From Dipylidium caninum (lineage: Eukaryota; Platyhelminthes; Cestoda; Cyclophyllidea; Dipylidiidae): a stretch of DNA of 64,000 bases. The stretch lies in contig QEYB01001312.1 in assembly GCA_017562135.1 (NCBI GenBank), forward strand, positions 434,001-498,000, written 5' to 3'. The notes beneath the pieces are model-generated. The model made no database searches, was not told the origin of the DNA, and was given only the letters and a program-made list of their open reading frames with translations. The translations under genes were made by a program, and so were the position numbers. Below are positions 1-14,953 of this stretch, one piece after another (positions within the stretch are counted from its first letter, which is position 1; every line of letters begins with the position of its first letter).

Positions 1-3000
1 ACCAGCGCCACGCCTCTGGCTGCGAGGCCTGCACGGAGCCGCAAGAAGCCGGCAATTCAGTGAATGCACTTTGCGCAAGACGAGGGCGCGAAAAATGACG
101 TCCCACGGCCGGCGTCTGCCCTCCGCGGTGCCTGCGTCGCAGGACGTTTCAACGCCGCACTCTCGCTGCTCTCGGGTGCTTGTGCGTCGGACGGCGGCAG
201 CTTCCTCGTGCTGAAGTGAGCCGGCGCACCTCATGGACGGGCATGGGGCGGAAAATCCTGAAGCAGAAGGGGAGCCCTCCGGTCCTAACAAATTACCTCA
301 ACTAGCCGCGGTGGAGACGCAGTGGACCGACAGGAAGAAGGTTTTTACTCCACTCCCCCGTTCCGCAGTCCCCTTCTTCCTCGCGCGGCAGACAGAGCAG
401 GCAAAAATTCCTCTGCTCTACGCCATTGGCAGCCGCTGTTTCTAGAGATGGTACAGAAGCTGGAGGCCGCACAGAAGGCGAGACGCTCTGCTGACACGAG
501 GGTGTTGCCGAAGACATCGCCTCTTCTCGACGCTCGGTCTAGCCGAGCTGACCGTAACGACACAGACGAGCAAATGGCCGGTGCGGCCCCCTTCAACTGC
601 AATGGAGGTTATCTACCGCTCAAATTCCAGTCGTCTCGGTCACCCCTCGACAGGGCGCTGCCCCCGTCGCGGAATGCGGCGCGGCACATGGGCGAGAGGC
701 CGAAACACCACCGTTCCTCGGCCGAGTGTGAGTCGACCTCCGCACAGAGGCTCGCATGGCTGCCTCTCAGGCCGCATTGACCACGGACTTCGTTAGGGGC
801 CTGAGCCTCTTATGGTTTGTGCGCGGCTTCGCGTTTCGTCTCCAGTGCCTTGTTCACTGCGAAACAAACACTGAGAGCCAACCACGAAGCGGGTTTTGCC
901 CACACCAGAAAAAATTGCTGTGTGTGATGATGGGGAGAAAGGTGCCCCACGAGGCCCGTGTCTGTTGGACGACATCAACCGGTCCTCCGTTTGCACACTT
1001 CGTTCGTAGTCGCCGGGGCGGAGAGTGCAAATTCCCATCATTCGTGACATTTTGCCTTGACGTCGCCCGCTTTTTCACTCCTCACTTGTGGAAGTATATT
1101 TCTATCCCCGTTTCTGCCTCCGAGGGTTTCCTTTGAAGGCAGGCCAGCTTTTAGAAGCAAATCCCTATCCGTAAATAGCTTGGTTCTCTGGGGAGTGGCT
1201 CGGAGCCTGCAGCGCCTCTGCCGGTGGCGTCTCCGTTTGACAGGTGACGGAATGACCTCGGCTGCTTATCCGCTTTACCCGGGCGTGAAAAAGCTGTTGG
1301 TCGGACCGACGAAGTCGTCAGGTGGGAACAGAGCAGCTCTGTTTACCCGCGTCCAGCCCATAACTTGGTCGAGCGATGAGGGACCTCGAGTTTGCCTTCC
1401 TAAGACAGTCTGCGCCACTTCCGTTGATCGACGTGTTCGGGAGCTTTCAACACAAGTCGACGGTGCCATCTCGACACTGCGGTTTTGTGCTCGATACGAC
1501 GGTTTCCCCAACATCCCACCTCGGCGTTGTGGCGTCTCCCGACCGTGTTTGCCTTTGGTGCAGCAAGATTTGTCTCCTGCGTTGACCAGACGCGCAGGGT
1601 CGAGGAAGATTTGCAAAACGCGTGAGTTGTTGGCTGGGAGACGACAAGGCCGACGAGTCACTGAACTACAGCGATCGTCCCGACGCCTCTTCACCGCGAA
1701 CTTACTCTTCTGCTCAAGCTAAAATTTCGCGCTTCGGCTATTACGGCCACGGGCAACCCAGGTCGGCGTATGAACTCCTCCCCACTCCGGCTGCTTCGTC
1801 TTTCCAAGCCGCACCCACTTTCACCCGTCTGACGAGTGAACACCGAATGGGGAGGATGAGATGTCTCAGCTGGACACGACAGCACTGCCGTCACCGCGGT
1901 GCGCGCGGCCTTCTCTCCTGTCCGCTCTGTCGGTGAACGAGGCGTCCACGCATCTGCTCTTCGTCCTGTCGCCTCCACGGTCTGCCCCTGGCGCGGAATC
2001 AGCACGCCAAAGCGGAAAACAACTGTCCATCTCAATGGTGCGAGTGCGTGGTGAGATGCGAGTCGGTTTGACTTTCCCTGTACCCATGGAAATTTTCGGC
2101 AATTCGAAGGAGTTGACTACTCTTAACTGGGTGAGGGAGTAAATCTCGTGGAGTGGAGTGACGCCGGAGGTGCAGCGTGGGCCAACTGGGTCTCCCCCTC
2201 GGCACCGCCGACTTTCTCTTCCGAGCGCGGAAGCCGAGGGAGAAACTTTCACTCCCAGGCGGACCACATTGTTTAGACCGTGTGTGCGCAGGCAGAGTAT
2301 CGAGGATCCTCCTAATGGACATTCTGTTGCGGTCCTCCTAAAAGCGAAAGAGTCTTCCGCCGCCCTCCCGCCGACCACGTGCCGGGAAAACGGTTCGGGA
2401 CGAAGTGGCGTGGGGAAAGAGAAGGAAGAAATAGAAATGGTAGAAGAGGAAGAAGAGGAGGAGGAGGCGGTTGAGCCAGCTGTTTCCTCGGCCCTAAGTA
2501 AACCTCTTCCTTGTTGCCTTGCAGCACACTCAGCGCCGCATCGTAATTTCTCCGCACTATTTTCACCCCAAAAACACTAACGTTATAGACAAAAAGGCTC
2601 CCGGTTATTTGGCCCAAACAACGGTGCAGGGTCGGTGATCTCCTCCTCGCATTATATGAAAGGGGACAAGGCAAATAACGCGAGAGAGGGCGCCAGAGCA
2701 TGGTCTTGAAGCTCTCTTCCATGGTTTGGAGATGCTATTCACCGCCTTCGACGAAATGGATGCCTTTTAGGCCTTCGAAACGACTCATCGACAATCGCGT
2801 TACTTTAAGACGGCCCCCGGGTCGTAGAAGAGAACTGTCGACGTATCCGGGGAGGTTAATCAGAGCCACGAGGGGCTTAAAAGAGCTCTGTCTGAAGCCA
2901 CAGCGATACTAACGAGAAGCGGTTGGTTTAACGCGCGGTTAATGAGGTGTCAGTAGGGAAAAGCGCGCCACGAAATGGGTTGTATTCGAAAATGTGATCA

Positions 3001-3063
3001 AAATGTTTCTGGTACGGTGCGCCTCGCTGGGCCCGGGGGTGGGTGGAGAGACGCAGAGGAAAG

Positions 3064-3096
3064 CGGGGAGGGGAGGGGAGGGGGGTGGGGGGGGGC
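3064..3096 (+). repeat. G-rich tract, potential G-quadruplex
   Basis: There are repeated runs of four or more G separated by single A or T bases on the plus strand, ending in a run of about nine G. This meets the usual four-G-tract pattern for quadruplex formation. No associated gene is visible. Confidence 0.6.
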
Positions 3097-6000
3097 TCGG
3101 AGATGGCCAAAGGAGGCGACTGCGTGTCGAACGACGCGTCGCCGTGCGGCTCAGCTTACCTGCTGGACCGATGTCTCGGGGAAGTCCTTCCTCTCGGTCT
3201 CAACAAGCACAGGGGAATGTCGAAACATTCTCGGGGAGGCCTAACGTGCACCGAGGAGGGTGAAGGCGAAACTTCTTTCGGGCTGAGGCGCGTTAAACCA
3301 CCGCTTCCAGGGCCAACGCTTTGCGCGCTGTGATGGGAATCTCGGTTTGGGGAACCAACCGACGCCTCCTCCCGTGCTGAGCACGAAGCGGACGCAGTCG
3401 GAGGTCGAGCATGGCCGGGCGATGCAGCAGCGCTGGAATGTGAGGCGACCCCGTGACGATGCACCTCACGCGGTGGGGACGGGACGCCGCCTTTGAATTG
3501 TGCCATTTTCAGCTGCAAACAGACAAAGGTTGCGACGGTCGTTGATTGATGCAGTCTCGAGTCAAAGTGTAGTTTAGTGTCGGAACAAAGGAACTTTTAG
3601 GGGGTGAAGTTCTTCTCTAACACATTTCCGCGTACGATGAAGTTCCCGGCACGGGGCGCAAAAAGCCTCCACACAAAAGTGCGAATTCCACGGAAGCGCT
3701 CGAGTCTCTGTCTCCACCTCCTCGAGTCTCTTCGATGTGTTTGCGCAAACATTAGTGGGTAGGAGGAGGAGGAGGGGGGGGGAGGAGTCGACCCCCGTGG
3801 ACCGAAAAATATCCCCGTCTGTCCCGGCCACCCCCTCACGTGTCGGAATCCGCTTCCCTTCCGCGGACTGACGGGGCAGCCGACGGTCCACCTCTGTACG
3901 CACGCAAAATGCACTCTTATTTGCCCGACATAAAATGTTTCCCCGGGGTAATAAAAAAATTTACTTTATCGTTCCACATCTACTTCCTTTCCACTCATAA
4001 AATCGGCCAAGTTGACAGACCCCTTGACCGAGGCGGTCGTGCTCCGGAGCTAAACGCCTCAAGACGTTGCCTTTTAGAATTCTTTTTTGGTTTTATGCGA
4101 TTATGCGGGAAAATAAAAAGAGCATAACTTTCGGTCGGGCCGCATGACCGTGGCGAGAGCACCTGACGTCGGCCATTAGGCCGTCGAGATGGTGGGGGGA
4201 CGAAGTTGGACGACATGCGGTTATGCGGACCCTTCGCGTCGCGGAAACATGGGCGGACGGTGGGGAGGAAGGATTCGTCGCATCGAGGCTGGTGCCGGGC
4301 AGTCAAAGAGTGTGGCAGGTCCACTTGACCTTTCTTGCCTTCCCTTTGCTATCCCCCTGCTGCGAGGAGGCTTCGAGGGAGAAACGTGAGTGCTTTAGTT
4401 TCATTGAAGGAAAGAAAATAAGTTTACGACTTGGCCTTAACAGACCAGACGGGGCCTCCCCACGCAAAAGGCGGTCAGGCGGCTGGACAAGCCTTTCCAC
4501 CACTGGCACGTTTCCACTTTATTCCGCCGTCAAGACGTTGTTCGGGCAGGAGTTAGGACTGGCCACTGAGCCTGCCCGCGACCGCGGCTCCGGGACAGAG
4601 GATCTCCGCAGTCGTCCACGCGGGTGACTCGTTGGGAGATGCAACCGCCGCCGTCCAACCGCTTGCCCGATGCAGAAGTCTCCATGTTAAGTAGCCTGAA
4701 GCGCCTTCTTCTGCTCCCTTCCAGACAGAAGTCGACACCACCACAGGGTGTGAGACAGACAGGAAAGAGCACAGCAGACAGACAAACCACCCAGGACAGG
4801 GACGTCACCTCCATCGCATGGTCCACAATCATGGAGAGCAAAATCGGCCGTCTGCTGAGAGAAGCGATTTAGGGAAGGACGAGTGTACATCCCCCGGAAA
4901 CGCCGCTCCTGGGCCACCTATAGCGAATTTTTTCCCCATTTGAATTTGGCACTTTCTTTGATGTATTCTGTCGTATTATTTGGACCTTCACTCTTCATGG
5001 AGTGGGAAAATTGCACCGCCTAGTTTGCGCAATTTTCGTTTTACCCCAATTTAAAGTGGAAGAAAAAGAAGAGCACCTTGAACTTATTTTATTGCGTGAT
5101 CTGCGAAGGGGAAAGAAGGCATCGCAGGCACACAAGGCGTTATGCGCCGTAGATGAAAGGCAGTGTCTCGTCAAAATTGCTTTGTCCGATGTCATTTCTG
5201 GGGCGTTTTCATTGGGAAATGCCCACCGACCCGGGACCCCATCGCTTCGATCGCTCCGGAGCGTCGGGCGCACAAGACGCGATGCTGCGGGGAAGCTCAG
5301 TGCATCCGTCGCAGGCAAGCATTGGGAGGAAAGGCTAAAAAGCCTCGACTCTGTGGGAAAACTCGGTCCGTGGACCCTCACCGACTGGAGGGGGGTCATT
5401 TTGACGCAACGCCTCAACAGCTTCTGCGACTCCTCGCATCCGCAGGGCAGCGGAGTTGATCCACCTCCGAAGGGCCTCATTCCTGGCGCCGAAAGAAGAT
5501 GCTCGGAAGGGATGGCGGGCGATGCAGGATGACGCAGTTTCAGACGACATCAAAAGCTGAGATTCACTTAAAAAAGCCTATGCTGTCAGTCTGGGCGTAT
5601 TAAAATGACATTCGGTACTTTAAATTTGTGCCAGACAACCAAACAGTCAATTCAAACGTGTGTGCTTGCCAACTCGCCGAGCAGGTCGAGCAGGGCGGCC
5701 AGAAGTGGCGAATCGTCGCGAGGGTGCCGCTGTCGTCCACCACGGCGGTGCGCAGCCGCGCACGTCTTCGGTGAGTCGCCAAAAAATTCGTGGCTCCGCG
5801 TGGGGACCTCGGGGGTGCAGGCCCCAGCCTGCGCCTTTCCTCGTTCCTTGCCAGACCGCCTACCAGCGCTAATGGCGTCAAATGACACTCATTTCAGTTT
5901 TTCAATAGCCAAGACCAGAAATGTTATGAATGTGGAATTATGACACTGTCTGAACGATGGGAAAAGGTCATGAACAAAACGGACAGCACCCAACTGAATA

Positions 6001-6751
6001 AAGTTACATTTTTCTGCAAAAATTTTGGATTTTTTATTTTTTTCCTCAAATTTGCAATCACTTAGTTGCCAACCCAACGGAAATTCACGTGCAGTGGCAA
6101 ACTTATATCCTTTTTTCTGCTAACGCAGGCAGGATTCTGACGAGTCGACGTCGCCTCACACGCACCCGTGTGAACGAGGAAGACGAGGAAGGCGAAGGAC
6201 GAGCTGAATGCGGCCCAGTGCTCTACCACGGACGCCTCGCCCCGGGAGGCTGCCTCCACGTCTAACTTGTTCGGTGACGGGATCTTTTCAGCAGACATTC
6301 TCCACCCTGCGAGCTGCGTCCCCCCCCTCTCCCCCTCCACCAGGGACCCCCGAACTCTCACAGCTCCCCGCGTGGCACGAGTCGGTTTGGCGGAGCCGAA
6401 TGTGTCCACCGCGGAATCGTCAGTCCGCCGAGCAGCCCCTGGCGCCGGGCAGCTACGTTGACCAGATGGTGGTGTCCGAAGTTACAGCATCCACCTCCGG
6501 TGGTGTGGCTAAAGTTCACGTGGCTGAAATACCACCGAAAGAGTGCGCGGCAGAAAGTGGTCCGTTCGCGGCTTGGGTGTTTGCAAATGTACCGATGGTT
6601 TACTGCAACACCGCAGATCGACCGAGCCAAGGGCGACCAAGTGAGCGACCAGGGACACAATCGCACCCGCTTTCCAGCACAAATTTGTCCACAAACCAGC
6701 ACCACACGACTTGACACAGCCGGGCGGGCTGCTTCAGAAACAGTGGCATTG

Positions 6752-6778
6752 GCAGCAGCAGCAGCAGCAGCAGCAGCA
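6752..6778 (+). repeat. (CAG)n trinucleotide microsatellite
   Basis: About nine GCA/CAG units, followed by a short degenerate extension. It lies in non-coding GC-rich DNA, so the open frames across it are probably repeat artefacts. Confidence 0.9.
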
Positions 6779-6947
6779 AACACGACAGCAGCGGCGGTAA
6801 CCCAGAAATAAGAACGCCTGCTCGGCCAGTTGGCCTCGCCGCTGTCCACTCCCTCGGGGGCACCTTCTCGTCCCTTTGTTCAGGCTGCACAATGTCGGAG
6901 TGACGAGCGTTTTCCTGCCCTCAGCTCTCCTTAATCCGTTCTGCTTT

Positions 6948-6952
6948 CGTCG

Positions 6953-6991
<39 letters not shown>

Positions 6992-7036
6992 GAGGAGGAG
7001 GAGGAGGAGGAGGAGGAGGAGGAGGAGGAGGAGGAG
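6948..7036 (+). repeat. Compound microsatellite (GTC)n then (GGA)n
   Basis: About fourteen GTC/TCG units pass without a spacer into about fifteen GGA units. All reading frames stay open because the units contain no stops, which creates long runs of Arg, Asp, Ser, Glu or similar; these are not evidence of coding. Confidence 0.95.
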
Positions 7037-10000
7037 GCCATCGAGCATCGCCCCGCGGTGCCTCTGATCGCCCACCGTCGCGGTGGTATCAGAGTGCGTC
7101 TGCCTTCTGGACTCAAGTTTGGGCGGCGACCGAATGCCGCTTGGGCGCGGCGGCCGCAACCCCTCCGCAGCGGCGTGGCTCGGACGCCCCCCGACCGGGC
7201 GTCCGCGCGTCACGCCAGCGTGGCGCGTTGATGGGCGTCGACTGCCAGCTGGACACAAATTCTGAGCCAGCAACTCGGTTGTTGATTGCAGCTACATCTC
7301 CAGAACCCACCTCGAGGTGTGCCAAAGGGCCTCCACCTTTTCTTCTCCTCCGTCTTGTCCGCACGCCTTCAGTGGCTCTTCCCTTTACTTCTCTCTTTCA
7401 CCTGCGGGAGGCACACAAGCGCTGTTACTGATAGTCGATGTTCAAAAGAGACTTCACCCACGATATCGCGTCCCTTTGAGCATCGGACAGCGTGTTCCAG
7501 TGAGGAAGCTGACTATCAAGACATCAGGCAAATAATGATGCCAATAGCGGTACATGGGGCGGAGCTACACCTCGATGGAAGTGTTTTCTGCCAGAAGATG
7601 GCAGAAGGGTGTAGTCTGGAGATGCGACTTCCTGAAGATGGTCGACCGCCAAAGCACTGCACACCACCCATTTCCGTGGCTGCCCGTTCACAGCGTGTCA
7701 CCTCGCCTCCCCCACGATCGAGGCATGATGCTTTTAGAGAGGAAAGACTGCCTCAAAGACATTTTCTCCGTCGACTTCGACTGTGCCGGCAAAGACTGGA
7801 GAGGAAACTGTGTCGCGTGGAAGCGACGACGAGTGGCGGATGAGGATCTCGAGGGATTCCATCTTCCTTTGGTCGCCAGCCGCTGAGAAGGTGCAGCCTT
7901 GCGGCAGGTCAACGCACATATTTCCTCCCCAAACACTTTTCTCCCTCCCAACGCGGACACTCGGCGCCAGTTCCTATCGCGAGCTCGACGCATTTGCTGG
8001 GCGATATTATATCCTTTCTGCGGCCGTTTGTTAATGATGTTGTCGGGTGGATTTTCATTTCACCTTTCGGGGAATATTGCGGGCCGAAAACGCAGGGTAT
8101 TTCCGATTCTGCACGTATAAACATGGCCTTAGAAATACTACAGTTGGTGGGTAAAACGCGGATGGTGGCACCCCACCACTACGAGGCCCGGCGCTATAGC
8201 CCTGCCACCGAATAATTCCCACAGGAGAGGCGAAAAGTCGCGTTTAAGGGCGCGTTCGTCGAGGTTGTTTTTCTTTATGCAAACTAGCCAACTCTTTAGT
8301 TGAATCTTCGAGAATTGCATCTGCCTCTTGGATGCGAGCGAGGCCGTGCTGGAGGCAGTCCATGAGCATGGACGACTTGGAGAGGCCACTGGACGCCGCA
8401 CCCGGCGACGAAGGCGACCAGTGGCGCGAGGCACGGCAAGTCGAGAGATGCGAGGCCTTGGAAACTTGGAAGAAGAGGCCGGGGAGCGTGTGGAAATGGG
8501 AGGATCAGCGGGTTCAGGCGAAGGCATAAAAGCTAACCAGACGCGTCCGCTAGTCTGTCTAGGAAAGGCAAAAGGCTGAGGCCGCTATCAGCAGGTCCGA
8601 CGACTGTCATGGCACAGAATGCCCGCCTCTCGGGCCATCCAGGAACGCAGTGGGCAGGAGAACGCTGAAGCTGGCGGCACTGTGCAACTTCTATCACTGC
8701 GGAGGAAATAGTGCTGAACGCAGTGACTTTTTTGGAGGAGTGGGACTGTCTTACACCGATGAGGACCAAAAGTAGTGCAGTGCACCACACTTGTAACCTT
8801 ATCTCCTGGCACCCACGAGTATTTACTGCCAACGGATCGGCATTACACGGTGCCTCGACCCTTGCGGCCTTCTCTTCGCGGACTAGTCGTCCTCCGCTCT
8901 CCACTCTGCGCTCTCCGCTCTGCGCCCTCCGCCGCTTGCGCCCCCACCCGGACGCCGGAGGGGCGTGGCGGCCAAGCCCACGGCTCCGGCCTTTCTCCAT
9001 GTCACTAATGCCACGTCCTCGAGATGACTGATCGGGGGAAACGCTTCCAGAGGAGTAGGGGAGAAGAATATTTGCACATGCGGAGAAATATCCGATTGGG
9101 AGGGGGCGGTGGTACCTTCGCAGCCGCCGGAGGGTGGCGGCGTCCCTTGCTGCGTCCTTGCCTGGCAGTTGGACCGTAAGTGAGGCCTTTACTCTGGCCT
9201 CTGGCACACCCAGAGGTATTTCAATCGAATAAAAGGGATTTTTCAAGTTAACGTTGTGTTGTCTGACGTCTTTGGCGCTGCCTGGCAAAGCATCTTCGAG
9301 AAGCACAAATCACTTTGCCGGGGCAGTGAACTGGCAGTGATTTTTTCCCATAGACTGCACGGTTTCACAATCCAAGGGCGAGAGTTTATTTCATGCCAAA
9401 AGTGCATGACCCTGTGGACGCAACCTTAGCCGAGATTCCCGTGTGTCAAAGTTCGCCCCGCGACCGCGACGACCCCCGGTGGCACTGATAGCCGGAAAAT
9501 GACACAGTAAATTAACGCGGACGCCCATGCAAACGCAAAACAGCGGTCGTATGGGGTTGGGCTAAGGGAGAAACCAATCTCTGAGCCGAGACTAATCACT
9601 TTCCGAAATGGCAAGACTTGAGGGGAAACGATTCTCCCAAATTAAGGCGCGCCTCTGACTCGTCACCGCGGCGTCTGTGGCCTTATGTGAAGCGGAGACT
9701 CGAGCCAGGTCGTCACGCCTCCTCGGAATTCCTTCGGAAGCAGTCCCATCTCCACGTGATGCCAGCTCAGTTGCGATTTGGTTGGGTGCAGCGAGAGTGA
9801 GGCCATCGCCGGCGACGGAAGTCCCCTTCAACTGGGTGACAGCGAGCGAGGCGCTGAAGACCGGTGACAACTGGATGTCGAGACTGCGGGGCTTCAGCGG
9901 TGCGACGCTGCGATTTCAGATGCTGACCGACAGGAATGGGGAGATTCACCAGGCTTCATCGCCCACACGGAGGGGTTTTGAGCACACAGAGGCGCAGACA

Positions 10001-13000
10001 GCACGCACGTCACTCGGTCGTTACAGAGTGTCACCCTTTTATTTGCCCATGCCGAGGAACGTTTCTGTTTAGACGGCGGAGAAACGCGCCTCCGAGGCTG
10101 ATATCTCCTCTAATCTCCTTCAGAGCACATCAACTGACGTTTTGTCTGCCACGGCGTCCTGACTGCGGTCGAAGGGGATCAGTCTTTCGGTGGGGCGAGA
10201 AGTGGCCACGGGTCGGGGCCTCGGTGTGGCTGGAAGGGGAGAGAAACTTTATTCGGGTGGGTGTATCTCATGTTTTGGCCGAAGAAATCGTTGGTATGCC
10301 GCCCTGCTCAGCAGGACGAGAAATTCTCGGTTTCTCCTAAACACTTGTCAACTTCGGCAATATATCACATCTTCCATAAGCCAACTTTTTCGGCTCGAAA
10401 ACGCTTTCGCTGTGGCCTTTAGGAGAAGCCCTTCGAGAGTGGCTTTTGTGGACCTCCATCCCGTCCGCTACGACTACAAGGGAAGGCGAGAGCGGTTCGG
10501 GGCTTTGTCGGCGTCCGCTCAACATTTCGCCGGTTTGGTGGTGAATCGGCTCGGGCGCGAGAGGAGAGGACTTTACAAGCAGGGAGACGGTGCCGCAAGT
10601 CCTCGTGACACCTCGGTGCCCAGCGCGTCACGCGTCAAGAGTGAAATTCCGTAACGAGGATATCGGTGAAGAACAATCCGGGACAAGCAAGCGCGTGCAC
10701 TCCGCCCCAGGGGAGGCAGGAGGAGGAATCCTCCTCTTCCGAGGCAAGCCCAATTGTCAGTGCCAGGCGAAGTGGTCTGAGTTATTTCAGTTCTTCCGGA
10801 AACAAGCATGTTGGAAGCACCGCCCGAAGGGAGAGGAAGAGTTGAGCGCGCGATAACGAAGACAGTAAACCTTTCTCTTCGCCTGACAGGACAAATGTGG
10901 TGGTGGGAGGACTTTGAGGAGAAGGCCGTCCCCCAACTCTCATCGACTAGCGTGGAGGCGCCTCGTCGCGTCCGCGTCTTCGCCACCCCGTCGCAGGCAT
11001 TAGTCCACCCTAACGTGGCTGCTAACGTTCAGAAAACGCGTTGCGGTGGCATTCGCAAGCGGTGTTGACGGACCCCAGCGAGCGAAGGTCCCGCGCCCAA
11101 AAAGGACTTTTTAGATCACATTGACTGGCCACTTCACACAGCTTGAGCCTGCGTGCTGTGCTCCGGTGGATGCGGAAGGGACGTTCGTGAAGTCTGAGAT
11201 TTGATTTCTGCCATTAAACTGAAACGCTGTCTGTTCGCTTTGTGGCATGGTGCCTGGAATGGGACCTAAAATAAAGAATTTGTCGACTGCAGAGGAAACG
11301 AATCGCCCAGGGTCGCAACTCTTAACTACATCGAGGCTAACATGAGGTTGGGGGTGGAGGGGGGGGAGGGGGGTCTGCTGCAGCACCGTCGTTCTCCCGC
11401 TACAGGAGTCCCGGCTGGATAAATGTGGGGCGGGGGACTGGCCGAGAGGAGGCCTCCTGGCGCGAGGAGAAGTTCGAAATTCGGTCGCTTTTCCGCGTCC
11501 GCCGTGGTTGGGCCACATCCTCCGCGCCTCGACGTCGTCCGGCGGACTTCCGCTTCGCCACCAGCTCAAACACAAACTCCTCGCGCAGGACAGGGACGTG
11601 AACCGGAAGAACGCATTTGCCAGACTGTGGCTTATGGTTTCGTATGCGCAGTGAAAGTATTAACTGCGCATCTGACGGAGAGAGGCTGGACTGCACACAT
11701 GGAAGTCATAAAAAATAACTTAGTGAACCCATTTGAAGATTCCAAACAGCCGGGGGGCACGGGGGACCTTCACCGCGCCGGTGCCACCTCGCCAGCCTCG
11801 CCGCGAGTCGAGGCCGGTCGAGGAGGGTCGCCCGTCCCGGGCCGAACGGCCCAGCTCGGCGCGATTCCTCGGCCACTAAGGCGACTCTCATCTCCACGCT
11901 CAAAAGTATAAATGGCCCGATTTCTACGCGTTTAGGCAAAACTTTCGCCCAAATCAGGTCATTCGGCGACTGGCTATTGCTGCATTACGTCTGCGCCGAC
12001 AGGGCAGGAAATCGCGGCTCCGGTTTGTCAGCGGACTCTCCACTTGGTATTTGCGTCCACTTGATCTAATCATAAAATTCTCCGAAGTGGATGCAAAATA
12101 GTCTGTGGTCAGCAATTTTGGACAAGAGTCAGTCTTCTGCCCGTCTGCCACCAAGCAGTTTAATCGCCCAATCCTTACACGTGGACTACAAGGAGCGGCG
12201 ACACCGATGAACCCCTCTCCGTCAATTCCGCCCGAGGTAGGCACAACTCCCTTCTGTTAAGGTAACATCCTTCCTGTGGGAGGAGGACACTTCCGATAAA
12301 AAGCAATTGTGGCCGGTCTAAATGAATTCCAAATGAGGTTACTTTTGCCCTTGCGGGAGGAGGCACCTCCGCGTGCGACGCCTTGAAGACGTGGCGAAGA
12401 CGCTGTCCCACTGCGGGTAGTCGCTGTCCTGTCGGTTCTCACCTGCCTGTCTTCGTGACAAGCGGCCTCCACGGCCTCGTCAATGGCGTTCTCTCTTCCT
12501 CTCCCGATTCCACTGCGTCCCCGTCTCGGCGGCGCCCGACGGCCCTGCGTCTCCCGCGACCGCGACGTGCCAACCACTGCGGCGTCTCAGCGTCTGGACG
12601 ACCACCCTCGCGGGTGCCCCGGACTGGGCAAGACGCTATCCACAGTCTCCAGGATGCCTTCGAGGAACGGACATTTTAGCTCGCGGACAGTCTGGCCCCC
12701 TGGTCACCGTCGACTGGACAGGTCAGCTGAAACGGACGTCCACTCGGCCCGGGGAGAGCATTGATGGTACATCGTCGGCTGCAGCAATGCAGCCTTATTT
12801 GCCTCTTCGCGGTTCCCTAGGGCCGCTTCGCCTCAGACCGCCGGGGCACGCACAGTCGCGAAAGGTCTGTCCAACAGGCCCACGGAGTGCCGCTGATATC
12901 CAAATTAGAGATGGGCAGATCAGCGCAGCAAAGGAGTGACGCCTTCGGAGGAACGAGTGGGAGGACGCTAGACGCCTCTTCAGCACCTCTCGCGCAAGAG

Positions 13001-14953
13001 TGTCTGCCCACAGTGCGCCGATCGTCAAGAACCCATTCGGCCGCCCGTATGTCTTGTCTGCCGAAAAAGGAACGCTCCCTAGGGCAATAAACTCACAAAT
13101 CCACTACTTTAAGACAGTAGTTTTGAAATGCCCTCGGACTGCGTCAGACTCGCCTGGCGCTGAAAAGAGCTGCACCACAAGACCTGCGCAACATGATCGT
13201 GGCCAAAAATCCGACGAAATGTGAGAGGTGGCGACTGTCTGTCGGTGGAATGAGTGGCTGCTTTCTGTGCGTCGCCGCCGGGGAATACGCGACTTTTGCT
13301 ATCAATGAGGCGCTCTTATTTGGATTGTTGTCAGCGTCACAAATACGTGACGCCTAGGCTTTGTGGGGCCCCAATAAGGGGTTGCAGGCATCCCGCTGTC
13401 TCTCGGGCTGGGGACTCCCCTGATGGCCGCAAGTGTCGGGGGTCGCTGCGGCGGCGGACAGCCGGGGAGGCGACTGATTTACCCCCGTTGAGGCGCGCTT
13501 GGCGATATGGTTGTCCGTGCAGCGCCGCTGTCCGGTCGTAGGGCGACTGATGACCCGAAGGCTGAACACTTGAGGCTCGATAAGTGGAATATTGGTGGCG
13601 GTGGCGGTGGCGATAGCGGCAACGGTAATGCATTTGACCCCGACTGACCGGTTTTCGACGACTTGCCTTGGCGACTAATGGACCAAATAGTTGACCCCAG
13701 TGTGCGTACGTCTTCGCGATGAGCACCAGAGGTGCATAATCTTTGCCAGTTGGGTCAACAGAACCAGGCGGCTGCCAGTTCTGAGTCGTCGACTTTTGCT
13801 TCTGGAGAGGAGGATTCTTTCAGGTTGCGCAATTTGTGACTGAGCAGCAGAGGAAGCACTCTCTGTCCTCTCGGTCATAGCTTCAGAGGCTGTAGAATTC
13901 AGCAGGAAATTTATTGCATTCTCCACTCGACGATGTCATGCGTGCTTTCCACCAGGTCGACCTCTGGTCGGTCGGCACCGGCATTTCCTTCGTTCGCCCG
14001 TCCGCGATACCACGCACATGCTGAACATCAGTTATAAAGAGAGAAGTCAGATGCCAATTATGAACAGACGAACTTTGCCGGACGCCGTGGAGCTGAGCGT
14101 CGAGACGCCTGTCTGCAGGGGACAAAAGTGCCCATTCCGAGGCGTCCACAGTTAACCGTCAGGCCATGCCACTAGCCCTTGACGGGAAAAGTGGGACCCT
14201 CAGCACAGTGGCAGAGTGAATAATTCTTAACCGACGGACGTTTAATAGAGTGAAAGAAATCTGCTGGAAGGGGGTTCAACACATGCCCAATCCGGAATAA
14301 TTAACAAAGGGAGTCGGCGCTCCTCCCTCCCTCCTGCCTCTCCGAGGGTTCTCTTTTTTTCTTTACACAATGTTGCCTGAATACTTAGCGAATTGCAAGT
14401 TAATTGGGAGGCATGGCCTTAAATTCGACATTCATAACAGGCAGTCGACCAGACGATTTAACGTGGATCTGTGTAGAGATGGTTTATCTACTCTCTAGCG
14501 AATCCCGAATCCCATAGAATTTGGCGAAAAACTGATGGAGGCCAGAATGACCGACATGTCGACACCTGTGACGACGATATTTTATCAATATCATCAAACT
14601 CATAATGGTGATTGTGGACGAACCCTATGAAAGCCATGGAAACCGTGTGATCGGCTCCCACAACAGACTGGTTTTCCAACCCACGAAAGTCATTCTAAGA
14701 TGAAAGAATACTTGGAACACCGCATGGCTGAATCGCATATACTGCTCTGTTTATTTCACAATTCCGCAAGGCTTGTGGGTAACCGCGCATTTTTTTAATT
14801 ACTGTACTAATTCCACGCATTTATGTGGGAATGCCAAAGTGACTAAGAACTAAAAGGGCCTACAATTCATCTCTGTGACGTGTGAGTGTTCGTGCATAAA
14901 GGCAAGGCGGTAAACGAACACCCTCGGCGGTCATTTGACTTGCTTGCCCCACC

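Noticed and set aside
6876..7067. Frame with a long poly-arginine run
   Set aside because: Created by the (GTC)n/(GGA)n microsatellite.
8533..9306. 257-codon open frame on the minus strand
   Set aside because: No domain, no signal and no splice partners; open frames of this size appear on several frames in this GC-rich region, where stops are rare.
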